A stretch of DNA of 64,000 nucleotides from Owenia fusiformis (Eukaryota > Annelida > Polychaeta > Sabellida > Oweniidae), in the NCBI GenBank assembly GCA_903813345.2, contig CAIIXF020000009.1, positions 4,768,030 through 4,832,029 on the forward strand. Reading direction: 5' to 3'. Under the pieces are notes generated by a model. That model was not told the DNA's origin. It ran no database searches and was given only the letters and a program-made list of their open reading frames with translations. This document shows, piece by piece, positions 35,601 through 44,171 of the stretch. Position 1 is the stretch's first letter; each line of letters begins with the position of its first letter. The translations under genes were made by a program, and so were the position numbers.

Positions 35601-38600
35601 GTTTTTGTTCCTTTTTTAAATGATAACTTCTAAAGCTTTGCTTGGAGAAAAAAAGCTGTTGATGATAGTTCATTGATTTTTAATCTCGCATTAAGCCCTT
35701 ACACCCCCTCTCACAGACATCACATTCTGGGGGTTGAAGTAGATAAGGAGGGGGGGGGGCTCTAGGGACGTGATGAAAGATTTCCTGATGTTAGAAAAAA
35801 CAATAATTTAGGCCATTGCATTATTCCTAAGAGAAGTACATAACATGCATAAAATAACAACAAGTTCATTACAAATGTACGTTGTCATGGAAATAATTAA
35901 AAATAAGTCAGTTACAAATGTGAGTTGGCTGGACCTTGAGCATTTTGAAAACACATTCTATATTTAAACATATTCAACTAGTGGTATAAACTGTGATAAA
36001 AAAATTCTTCACAGAAGATGCAAGCAATTTCCATCTCCACATTAATATATAACACTTCTTTATTCATCTATCGAGAATAACACGAGTTGTACCCTTTGCA
36101 TTCGTTTGACTTCACTTCTTAAAAGAGAGCTTCGTCTTCACTCTTTCAAACTAAAATAAACCTGTGAACTCACCGCGCCAATCAGTGTTCGTCGACCAAA
36201 TTTGACCGACGTTCTATATATGGTCATTCCTTCTGACGTCATCGTTGACCCCGGAATTGACCAATGACACGCGCATATTTAATTAGAACGCATTTGGCGT
36301 ATGTTTCTTCAAGTTCGCTGATTGGTGGAAGAAAGGTCAGTGCGTAGTAGGTCAGAAGTGATTTATTGCCAAACTGTCACCGGTATCCGTCGTGGGGGCG
36401 GGGCTACTAAACTGTAATATGGTCTCTACTAGGCAGAGTGTAGTTTAACTAGACTCTGCACGCAGGGTACACGAGTTGATAATTTCTGATTATAAATGAA
36501 GATTGAAGAAGTTTATATAAACTAATCATAATTATTGTTACCTAGCAACATGTCATCTCCGGCATCCTCCTCATCGTTACCACGGTGATAGTATTTCCCA
36601 GAGAATCCTAGATTGAAGTGGAAACCTGGGATTGATCTCCGTAACCGATCCTGGGAATCTATCAAGGCCTGAAATAATGTATTTTCATTATTTATTAAAG
36701 TAATGCTTAAAGATCTAATAGCAAAGGTTTTGCAAAAATGAATCAATGTAGTATAAAACAAATGTATGTATAATGAAGAAATAAATATACAATGAAAAAA
36801 ATAGATACGTGCTTGTAATATTGGTATTAACTTATGATTAAAAAGTGTCACTATCTCTTTCATTTTTCAACAAATATAGGCTCACGTGACATGTGACGCG
36901 GGGCAGGCAATTTTGATCTATCGTAGACCATATCAGTATCAAATTGCCGATATTTCAACCTCGTCTTGCGAGGCCATTTTGATTTGAAACATCTTGAATT
37001 TGGTGTCAAAATAAAGCTGGTCACGCCCACTTTCATAGTTATCAATGAATCATTTACTACGACTACTATATTCATTTAGGAGGCGTGTAAAGTTAACCAA
37101 TCAGAAAGACAATTGTTCCATATATGGCAGTTCATTCACATATTCAGTGCTTACTACTGTTTTTCGCGTCATGACAACATGAGGGAACGTGAGTAGTAAC
37201 CAATCAAGATGCCGTATTTTATCACGTGATTTCAGAGTGAAAAGTACACGCGTACGACAACGACATGTAGTCTGAGCTGATCGCGATGTTGAACAATTTC
37301 TTCTCGGAATTTGTCCAGAGAAATTAGCGATTCTAAATTAAGATAGGATCTGCCATTTCTTCCTGTACAAGTTTTAACTTATCTCTAATGAATACTAAAA
37401 TTTTGGATGAAGATATTAAGCATACGTTTAAATACGAAGCGATTAATTTGACGATCTGATTTTGCAATTTGCAATGGCCAATTTACAGCAAGTCTGCGTG
37501 TATTTGACAAGAGATAGCCAAGTCTTGTATCTAAATGCTTGTTAAGCCTTACTCAAAAACATTAAGATCCATATTTTCTAAAGTTGATAACTTTGCAGAA
37601 AACCTGTTTTCATAACCTGATTTCCGCGTCAAAAATTCAAACTGAGTAATAGGAATGGATCGGTGGGATCCTCAGTCTCCTCGGGTCTTCATTCCAGAAC
37701 TCACATTTTTAGTTGATTCTCCGACCGTCATAGTACTTGTCTAAAGTATCCATATTTGCTCTCTTACTGGTATACTTGGACACATTTTCCCCTGTATTTT
37801 CCCCAGTCAAATTACACCCTCTCGCCGATTTATAAAAGCCATTTCTCAGAACCCGGGAATCAGAATCGCTGATGTTTGCCATATTGAACATGTTGAAATA
37901 TGTACTGTAATATCTGTATTGCCTACTACGCGTAATGGTCACGTGACTAGCGCGATACAGGAAAAATGGGGAATTTCGAAACAACAATTTTTGGGCACTT
38001 TTATTGCAAATTTCAGGTATCTATAAGTGTTTGTGGTATAAAATATCATCCCCAGACATAAATGAACATCCAAACTACATATTTTATTAAGTTTTGGAGC
38101 CTTTTTTACTCTTAAATCAACATCTTTAATTAATTTGTAAATGCATGCATCAATAGTTACTAGTAAATCCCATAATTTTTATCCCATTTTTATCCCATAA
38201 TCTGATATATGAGTTCCTTGAAAAATAGTTTTGAAATATGCTCAAAATTAATGTTAATATAATTAAATAATGCTAATAATGCTATGGGTTTGAATGTTGA
38301 ATTTGAGAATATACAAATAGGATGTAATACAAAATGGTATTTTTGATCAAAGAAAAAGTCATTAAGGTTTTATAATGTATATACATGTATACTTTAACAC
38401 AATAAGTGATTCTCTTCTTAAACAAGTAGCATAATCTCCAGCCAAACAAGGTACACTACCTGAAGTCCTGTATGAAGCCCCCCCCCAGGATACATTTACA
38501 GACTAAAGTAGTAAAACCAATTAGAAACCTAAACAAGGCATTATACCATCCACAAAAAGTTCAGAATATAACAATGTCACCACTTCTGGTTTTGATATAA

Positions 38601-40066
38601 AAACTAGTTTCAAAATAGCCAAGCCCCCATTTCCTCCTTTATTCTCTCTTAAAAAGAAACAAGGAAGAAGCAAACCAGTAGTTTTGCTTCAAGTCATACC
38701 CCAACCCAATCAAGTTTCTCCATTTAGATGTATCATAAAAAGGGCTCCAATCAAGACTACCAATCAGAGACTTCAGATCCGACTCCCTATATCCGACTCC
38801 CTATATACTTTATGTCTAGTTATATACAACTAGGCACAAGGGCTCCAAGCAAGACTACCTATATCAGAGACTATAGCAATATCAGAGAGATCTTTTATTA
38901 ATTAAGTCCTTGGATCTTAATCCCTTTATCTACTTTATGTCTAGGCATATACAGCAGGGCACAAGAAGGGCTTGAATGAAGACTAATTTTCTAAGAGAAA
39001 TATTTCAAGTATTGTTTACCTTGACATCTGCTGGCTTCATCCTAGTGCCGACCTTGCCAACGAAGATATCATCGATATCAATGAGGATGTTCCTCTCAAG
39101 AGTAATGCTGAACTTTCCATGGGAGAGGAACGACAAGGCATCCAGGAAAAGTAATATATGAACCCAGCACTGGAACCCATTTCCAAAAAGCACACGATTG
39201 ATGTCATCATATTTTCCAGTGTCGTGAATCACGGTGGTGTAAGCATGTTCTTGATAACCATCTGTGATGTTCTGGAAGCGTTTAGCAGTTTGTGTTTTCG
39301 CGTAAGCAAGGGGTCGATAGGTGGCATGTTCAGGTTCGAAAACCGTCCAATCATCCCCTGGGATGTCTCCATAAAGGATTTCCCCGGCACGAGTCACCCG
39401 CAGAATTTCAGATTGTGGGTTCAATTCATAATCCTTAACTGCTAAATTGTTGTAGAGTTTCAACGGGAAACCCTGAACCTCCGTGACGTAGGGGACGTCA
39501 GGTTCCCCGCCAGAGAAGGCGATTATCCCGACATTATATTCTCTACAATATTTATCCAATAGCTGCCTATTCCATTTATCCAAGGAGGTATATGATTTTA
39601 ATCTCTCGAAAATAATTACTCCAAATTTCCCTTTGTCTAAATGTGTGAGATATGGTAAACTTTTACCGGCAATGTCCATTTTGTATTGTATTCTGTTTGC
39701 TTCTAAGATACCAATAATTGATTGTCCTAGTTTACTGTACTGCGTTTCGACGAGAAGTAGAACTTTGTTGTCGATTCTGAGGCTTGCGCTGGAAACATGA
39801 TTATGAGGGGTGTGATTTATATTTGATTTATGTACTGTATTGTGTAACCGGCACTTTATCGTTGGTTCCGGAGGATTTCGGGCCACCGTGTTAAAATGAG
39901 TCGTTGAGACATAATATGAAAAGCAACATAGAGAGATAATACAACATATCAATGCAAACAACAGGGTCTTTATTATGGTACCCTGACGCACATAAAATAT
40001 CCGTCTTATTCTATTGAAACATGTGACCTCTTTCTGAGGTCCACCTAACAGTGTTGTTTTCGCCAT
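26413..40066 (-). CDS. NDST: Heparan sulfate N-deacetylase/N-sulfotransferase, 12 exons, 896 aa
   Basis: A bifunctional type II Golgi enzyme that removes acetyl from GlcNAc of nascent heparan sulfate and adds sulfate from PAPS to the freed amine, the first modification step. With exon 3a the 12 exons sum to 2691 nt with no stop, all introns GT/AG and every phase matching; the family is about 870-890 residues. Visible: cytosolic arm 1-30; membrane anchor 31-53; deacetylase domain with DIDD (330-333) before [10 protein letters not shown], the FWWF...HMWGH pair of His (402, 406), APHHSGVYP and RYRRGFIH; then the sulfotransferase with 5'-phosphosulfate loop GPQKTGTTA (Lys627, equivalent to the catalytic Lys of human NDST1) and 3'-phosphate segment [10 protein letters not shown]. 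The C-terminal CLGRSKGR motif is present. The start ATGG has AAA upstream. One exon exists in two alternative copies (3a/3b). Paralog number cannot be assigned; invertebrates often have one gene. Confidence 0.95.
26698..26815. mobile_element. MITE, GTAGCCAG family, in NDST intron 11
   Basis: GGGTGTAGCCGG at the left and CTGGCTACGCCTAT at the right are inverted. Interior non-coding, about 118 bp. Confidence 0.5.
27166..27275 (-). CDS. NDST: NDST exon 11
   Basis: Acceptor CTTTCAG then CTGATGATC; donor CTCAG then GTAGGA. It encodes [13 protein letters not shown] through [17 protein letters not shown]. Two degenerate copies of its acceptor and first codons lie directly upstream. Confidence 0.92.
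27276..27460 (-). repeat. Degenerate copies of the NDST exon 11 acceptor
   Basis: Reading the minus strand toward exon 11, TTTCAG-CTTATGATCCAGATGG and TTTCAG-CTTATGCTGCTTGATG precede the true TTTCAG-CTGATGATCTTAGATG. Each copy spans the pyrimidine tract, AG and the first 12-20 bases of the exon, 65-100 bp apart. Confidence 0.65.
27690..27812 (+). mobile_element. Helentron-like element, copy 3
   Basis: TAACAAAGTATTAACATACA at the left, then AAATGTCACCACCTGCCATT and GTTACAGATG; it ends CACTTTTGGTGGTGCCATAA. It is in NDST intron 10. Confidence 0.7.
27840..28010 (-). CDS. NDST: NDST exon 10
   Basis: Acceptor TTTTCCAG then CACATGCG; donor AAACAG then GTAAAG. It encodes HMRAHGD through [29 protein letters not shown] and YKPKQ: 57 codons, phase 0. 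A Helentron-like copy ends about 28 bp from its donor. Confidence 0.92.
28289..28463 (-). CDS. NDST: NDST exon 9 (3'-phosphate-binding segment)
   Basis: Acceptor CCCAACAG then GTACATGG; donor TACCAG then GTAAAT. It encodes [27 protein letters not shown] and [11 protein letters not shown]. Confidence 0.94.
28871..28994 (-). CDS. NDST: NDST exon 8
   Basis: Acceptor CATTGTAG then GTACAACT; donor GACTG then GTAAGT. It encodes [28 protein letters not shown] and LDW. Confidence 0.92.
29505..29644 (-). CDS. NDST: NDST exon 7 (PAPS-binding loop)
   Basis: Acceptor ATTTGCAG then ATACTTTG; donor AGACAG then GTCAGT. It encodes [22 protein letters not shown] and [11 protein letters not shown], carrying the catalytic Lys627 of the 5'-phosphosulfate-binding loop. 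Confidence 0.94.
29823..29997 (+). mobile_element. Helentron-like element, copy 4
   Basis: ACAAGGCATCAACATGATAA then AATGTCACCACCTG at the left; it ends TTCTTGGTGGTTACATAAA. More diverged than the others. It is in NDST intron 6. Confidence 0.65.
30025..30164 (-). CDS. NDST: NDST exon 6
   Basis: Acceptor CGTTTCAG then TTCAGTG; donor AACAA then GTAAGC. It encodes [20 protein letters not shown] through LPPMQFAN, the junction between the deacetylase and sulfotransferase domains. Confidence 0.92.
30370..30534. mobile_element. MITE, GTAGCCAG family, in NDST intron 5
   Basis: GCCCGTAGCCAGCTTTT at the left and CTGGCTACGGGCC at the right. It shares the ATCATGCGAAAA and GGTGAAAAACTGCATGATTT segments with 25139-25298 on the opposite strand. 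Confidence 0.65.
30676..30804 (-). CDS. NDST: NDST exon 5
   Basis: Acceptor ATATTTTAG then GTGCTACC; donor AATCCA then GTGAGT. It encodes [19 protein letters not shown] and [12 protein letters not shown]: 43 codons, phase 0. Confidence 0.92.
31175..31360 (-). CDS. NDST: NDST exon 4
   Basis: Acceptor TTTTGTAG then GAGAAAGG; donor ATCAAG then GTAGAA. It encodes [43 protein letters not shown] and [12 protein letters not shown]: 62 codons, phase 0 at both ends. Confidence 0.93.
31752..32016. mobile_element. Possible MITE in NDST intron 3
   Basis: AGTATTCTCCCCAGGAT near the left and the loosely inverted TTGAGGAGAGTACC near the right. The interior has 20-23 bp repeats of TTCAAGTGGG(C/T)GCAAAT. 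The termini are diverged, so the call is weak. Confidence 0.45.
32670..32770 (-). repeat. Tandem copies of the exon 3b donor
   Basis: Four units of 23-28 bp. On the minus strand: TTGCTAAG-GTATTTATGTCAC (the real donor), then CCCAAAG-GTATTTATGTCAC, GCCAAGGAATTTATGTCAC and TTGCTAACTTGTATTAATGTCA. The second unit keeps a usable GT donor. A looser GTGTGACA-rich extension continues to about 32265. Confidence 0.75.
32762..32874 (-). CDS. NDST: NDST exon 3b (alternative duplicate exon)
   Basis: Acceptor ATACACAG then CGTATAAGG; donor GCTAAG then GTATTT. 113 nt, phase 1 in and 0 out, 38 residues reading [20 protein letters not shown] and on to NVKFAK. It aligns along its whole length with exon 3a: FWWF, the two His of HM-x-x-H and the FA[QK] end are kept, while P-H-M-W becomes G-H-M-Y and Q-P-H becomes Q-A-A. 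No stops, intact splice sites. It replaces exon 3a rather than adding to it, because joining 3a to 3b runs into a stop within about 20 codons. Confidence 0.85.
33959..34074 (-). CDS. NDST: NDST exon 3a (canonical version)
   Basis: Acceptor ATCTTCAG then AATACCAGG; donor CTCAG then GTATAA. 116 nt, phase 1 in and 0 out, 39 residues reading [20 protein letters not shown] and on to NVNFAQ. It keeps the F-W-W-F-P-H-M-W-x-H-x-Q-P-H motif of vertebrate NDSTs. A Helentron-like element starts about 60 bp upstream of its acceptor. Confidence 0.92.
34132..34249 (+). mobile_element. Helentron-like element, copy 5
   Basis: ACAAGGCATTAACATGCAAA then ATGTCACCACCTGCC at the left; the right end TGTCACCACATTTGGTGGTG followed by ACATAA is a perfect hairpin. 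It lies just upstream of exon 3a and is the best preserved short copy. Confidence 0.75.
34931..35083 (+). mobile_element. Helentron-like element, copy 6
   Basis: GCAAGGCATTAACATGGAAA then ATGTCACTACCTGCC at the left; it ends CTTGTGGTGGTGACATAA. It is in NDST intron 2. Confidence 0.72.
36178..36404. promoter_or_regulatory. Promoter-like cluster in NDST intron 1/2 region
   Basis: Within 230 bp there are CCAAT boxes (36178-36182, 36261-36265 and inverted at 36321-36325), a perfect CRE TGACGTCA (36234-36241), TATATA near 36215 and a GC box GGGGGCGGGGC (36394-36404), in a CpG-richer patch than the surroundings. It lies just downstream (in minus-strand terms) of exon 2, in the intron holding exons 3a/3b. 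It could be an internal NDST promoter or carried by a transposable element. Confidence 0.35.
36542..36668 (-). CDS. NDST: NDST exon 2
   Basis: Acceptor ATTTCAG then GCCTTGATAG; donor CTAG then GTAACA. It encodes ALIDSQ..., the [13 protein letters not shown] block and the acidic [10 protein letters not shown], ending in phase 1. Confidence 0.93.
38532..38600 (+). mobile_element. Helentron-like element, copy 7 (deleted)
   Basis: ACAAGGCATTATACCATCCA then AAAAAGTTCAGAATATAACA and ATGTCACCACTTCTGG. Only the ends remain. It is in NDST intron 1. Confidence 0.55.
38744..38985. repeat. Direct repeat pair beside the NDST exon 1 donor
   Basis: Two imperfect copies of about 110-130 bp, each holding GGGCTCCAATCAAGACTACC-type sequence, a TCCGACTCCCTA / TTAATCCCTTTA stretch and ACTTTATGTCTAGNNATATA. 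The right copy ends about 35 bp from the exon 1 donor. Confidence 0.55.
39020..40066 (-). CDS. NDST: NDST exon 1
   Basis: Encodes residues 1-349: cytosolic arm, membrane anchor, stem and most of the N-deacetylase domain up to [10 protein letters not shown]. The donor is AAG then GTAAAC. This large first coding exon is typical of NDST genes. Confidence 0.93.
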
Positions 40067-40583
40067 TTTAGACCTTGATTCCTTTATTGGTCAATCCTCG
40101 GGAATATATCGTTAAAATAAGCTCCTTAGTGTGTATCCAAAATCAGTAATTCTTGTACAATTGTGCGCTGTATTTAGCACCTTTTTAGTACTTCCTAGTA
40201 GTATATACAGTCTTTTTACTAAAACAAAAACGGATCCAAAATATGTGAATCAAACTTCGACTGTTTGTCTTATCTGATAGACCCCCACTGTAGAATTGTA
40301 GAAATTCTCACAACAATTGGCGACTGTTATGTCTTCCTGACTTGTTATATAAATTGTCTGAGGTCAGAATAACTATTTTTCCCATTTGTTTAATAGCTAA
40401 TAAAGTGCCACATAGATATCTTTCACTTTAGATTGTTCCAAATAATTTCATTTGATATATTCAATTCACATTTGATGGCATATAGGTATTATTAAATACT
40501 TAACCAGCGTCAGTTTTAATCTCGCTGAAAGACAGATGCTATGTTTGAAGATCTTCTAATCTATTCTGATCACTCGTATTAAT

Positions 40584-40589
40584 TTTATT
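40584..40589 (-). terminator. Poly(A) signal of the 40612-40741 exon
   Basis: AATAAA on the minus strand, 22 nt beyond the TGA of the putative terminal exon. This spacing is consistent with a very short 3' untranslated region. Confidence 0.45.
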
Positions 40590-40611
40590 TAAACACAGGT
40601 TTTGTTGTTTA

Positions 40612-40741
40612 TCACAAATTAAGATCTTCAGAATAATCTTCTCTTCCGTCTTCTGAATTTGAATCCAAACTGGGGGCGGCTATCCATGATGCTGATGGTG
40701 CTTGTAAGGGGTCTCTGTGCATAGATCGGCCATTATACAAT
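40612..40741 (-). CDS. Probable terminal exon of an unidentified minus-strand gene
   Basis: A textbook acceptor (CCTGTGTTTCAG) is followed by 43 open codons after one carried base: LYNGRSMHRDPLQAPS, then SWIAAPSLDSNSEDG and REDYSEDLNL, then TGA at 40612-40614 and AATAAA 22 nt later. The acidic Ser/Glu/Asp C-terminus looks like a genuine protein end, and the other two frames stop early. The rest of the gene would lie to the right. I found no upstream exon down to 64000, so the preceding intron would exceed 23 kb, or it joins a short exon I missed. It lies 545 bp upstream of the NDST start. It could instead be a chance open frame or an alternative 5' NDST exon. The protein family is not recognised. 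Confidence 0.45.
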
Positions 40742-40835
40742 CTGAAACACAGGAAAACAGAAGTTGTACATTATATTTATAAACTAATTGTGGTCGGGTA
40801 ACAACATGAGATTATGTACACTCAAAAAAAGGGGG

Positions 40836-40897
40836 AAATAGTCCAGAATTCATAGATGAACAAAGGAAATATCCCAGAATTCATAGATGAACAAAGG
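40836..40897. repeat. 31-bp minisatellite, left part
   Basis: About two units of GAACAAAGGAAATATCCCAG then AATTCATAGAT, in register with the 13 further units at 41321-41727. The array is interrupted by the TIR element at 40898-41320. Confidence 0.9.
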
Positions 40898-41320
40898 CGA
40901 ACTCCCGTGCAGTGATATATCACTGCGGCGGGCAGGTTTCTCACCGTAAGCATGGTAACATCATAATAAACAACTGACGTGATTGGTTCTAGCCCCATGC
41001 TCAGGTCGCGTGATTGTAAAATTTAGACAATTTCAGTGGTTGAATTGCGCGTATTAACTAATAAACAACACGTGCGGTAAACTTTTATCAACACAACCTT
41101 TACTCAGATTTCCTTCCGCGGGGATTTCCTCTTATATTTCATTGATTTTGGAATATTTTGACAAAATAATTATTGGTGAACATAAAAGAACATATATTTT
41201 ATAAGTTGTGTGAAAAACAAGTACATCTGTGACAAAAAGGGGGACTATCTTCCCCAAATTTTGGGGATTCCATAATCTGCCCGCCGCAGTGTCTATACCG
41301 AGCCACTGCATAGGAGTTCG
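40898..41320. mobile_element. 423-bp TIR element inserted in the minisatellite
   Basis: Ends CGAACTCC and GGAGTTCG are inverted. The inversion continues with gaps through CACTGCGGCGGGCAG / CTGCCCGCCGCAGTG. Both sides carry the 9-bp direct repeat GAACAAAGG (40889-40897 and 41321-41329), as expected for a Mutator-like (9-bp duplication) non-autonomous element. A short minus-strand open frame across it is not a gene. Confidence 0.82.
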
Positions 41321-41727
41321 GAACAAAGGAAATATCCCAGAATTCATTGATGAACAAAGGAAATATCCAAGAATTCATAGATGAACGAAGGAAATATCCC
41401 AGAATTCATAGATGAACAAAGGAAATATGCCAGAATTCATAGATGAACAAAGGAAATATCCCAGAATTCATAGATGAACAAAGGGAACATCGCAGAATTC
41501 ATAGATGATCAAAGGAAATATCCCAGAATTCATAGATGAACAAAGGAAATATCCCAGAATTCATAGATGAACAAAGGAAATATCCCAGAATTCAAAGATG
41601 AACAAAGGACATATCCCAGAATTCATAGATGAACAAAGAAAATATCCCAGAATTCATAGATGATCAAAGGAAATATCCCAGAATTCATAGATGAACAAAG
41701 GAAATATCCCAGAATTCATAGATGAAC
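41321..41727. repeat. 31-bp minisatellite, right part
   Basis: Thirteen consecutive 31-bp units, most identical or with one or two changes, ending at about 41723 before unique sequence. Confidence 0.95.
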
Positions 41728-41729
41728 TT

Positions 41730-44160
41730 ATCTCCATATTAAGAACCTCCATGGTTTGTATACAGATAGGTTAATCAATGAATAATGTCATACTCCCTTA
41801 CAAGTCTGATTTTCAATGAAAACTTACACCATAGTAAACCAAGATGGAATAATGTGGAAACTCAAACATTTCTTCTTGAAATTGATTACAACTTAAACAG
41901 TCTTCTACAAGTATCACATGTTATCATTTCAGAGTAATAGGATCGAACCTATATATTTACACTGATTCTCATTACATAAGACGTGTATAATTTATAAGTA
42001 AATGAGTTTAGAGAGGTTATAAAGCGAACCTGTACTTGGAAATGTAATTAGATATAAATATCATGAACCCAAGGGATCACTGCCCCCCCCCCTTTCAATG
42101 TCAAAATGTCAAAAATAGTTATTCTATTTCCGTCCTTTGTTCTGGACTGTACTGGACTAATAAATAAACCATCAGATGATATATTAACCATCAGAATGGC
42201 TCCATTTCACTCTCAATTTTAGGTTAATTAAGTATAATGAAATTTAGGGACTAGGTCAAAGTGTCAAAAAAGTATTTTGACAGTTGAAAGGATAATTCTC
42301 AAACCATTCTTAGATTATGTTAACAGACATGGAACTGATGTTAATATGAATTAATAGCTTCTACCGTATTCCAATTAAATCTTTTCTAACTAAATAAATG
42401 TAACAAAAATAATATTTTTTTAAACTCACCATAAAAAGTGAGAATTGACAAAGCCCCTAATGAGTCAATTATATCTGCTAATTAGAGAATAATTTGCAAT
42501 TATGCATATAATGACATGTAATGACTTTAATGTTGGCATTGATGATTATATATCAATTCATCAATTGTACTGAATTCATCAAATTAGTGCTTTACATCCA
42601 CAGCTTTCTAATGGTGTCCTAAAACTAGAAAAAAAATTCTCTATAAAGTATAGTAAAACTTGTATAATCTTTCAGATTGGTAGATGTTTACATTTTCAAG
42701 ATGGTCCCAATTCAACAAAATTTATTTTGTATTTCTCATTTTTTCTATCATATCTATATAATTTCGACCATTCGTCTACTTTATTCCCCGTAGATAGCAT
42801 TTCTATTCTAGTTTTGCATTAAAAGCCTAACATTCATGACATTTGCAGAAGGTTTAATCAGATAGAGAGGTTGGTTTATAAAAGATGTCTTCCTCTCTGA
42901 TCTGTCAGTTCCAATCCTTTTCAAGTAAATCCATTTGATCTCCATAACATTTTACATAAAAAATATCATGTCTATGTCCCTTAATGAAAACCAATTGATT
43001 GATTAGACATAATTGTATTTCTGTTATTTTATTGAGAAATAAGATTCTATTGGGTTCTACTTAGAGAATCTACAATACTGACTTCAGAAAATTTACAATT
43101 TTTAAAAGTTTCTATATTAGCTCTGAAGGATTTACACATCTAGAGTCAATACCTTTGGGAGTATATTTTAGCTACTTTTTTCTGTATAACACTATTCAAA
43201 TATGCTCTAGCCAATTATAACTGTCTCCCAAGCTCAAGTCACTTAAAATCATCAATTCTTGGACTTGAAGTTCACCCACAAATTATTTCTATTATTGAAT
43301 ATTGAATACCCTAAGCATATACTAATGTAATATCCTCTGACAAGGACTAAAAATGTTGCTTTACTTTTTTTTTATAAGAATTTATTCATTCAAACTTATT
43401 ATTGTTGCTTTACTTACTGTGTTAGATTTGACTGCTTCGCTTTTCGCTTATGTATTTGCTAATAATGTTCACAATCAGGCACAATTCAAAGGTTAACATG
43501 AGACCCTGTGTGGCCCCAAAGAGGGAATGGCTAGAGATATAAAAATTGGACCTTTAAGTTCCCTATCCTGGGAGCAACCTAGGGAGTCATCTCGTCTCTA
43601 GGAGCAATGATTGCTTGTCAAATATAGATCTTAATTCTGATCATCATATAAAGAACTATGTCAAAATCCAACTTGCTGGTACAATATTGCGTGTCAAATC
43701 CCTGACCCTCCCTCCATGCCTCCATGCATAGGAGGTTTCACACAAATACAGAGAGAACTATCTCATGGGCAGAGTCATAAATGTAGAGTGTCAAACAATC
43801 ACTATTGCCAAGGGTAAACACTGCAGGAAGTATTATATTAAACTAACTGTTGTTTGAAAAATAGATGTTCCATTATAGACAAAAAACCTCTGAATAGAAA
43901 ATAGAGGACCAAGGAAGAGTTTTGGAATGACATTTGAAAATTTATGGTCTGTTTTTAATCAATGATTCATAATGAAAGTACAGTATGGTAGAGGTACGCT
44001 ACATTATAATTTACAGTTGTTTACATAAAAAATGTTTTTTCACATGTGCATCTACAATTGAGAAAAAGATGTAGTCCTAAAGCATTAAACGCCTACACCA
44101 GTCAAAGGAATAATTAGTGTCAATGAATAGGATAAAATATGAATGATTCTGACAGTGTCT
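41730..44160. other. Gene-free AT-rich stretch
   Basis: No open frame above about 60 codons with any recognisable feature; a C9 run near 42082. I see nothing else supportable here. Confidence 0.5.
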
Positions 44161-44171
44161 TTCTTGAAACC

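Noticed and set aside
36860-37075. 71-codon minus-strand frame upstream of NDST exon 2
   Set aside because: No homology recognised, no splice context joining it to NDST in frame.
37709-37987. 92-codon minus-strand frame in NDST intron 1
   Set aside because: Exon 1 joins exon 2 directly in phase 0 with family-consistent sequence, so no extra exon is needed; composition is not convincing.
41132-41347. 71-codon minus-strand frame
   Set aside because: Spans the end of the Mutator-like MITE and the minisatellite; not a gene.
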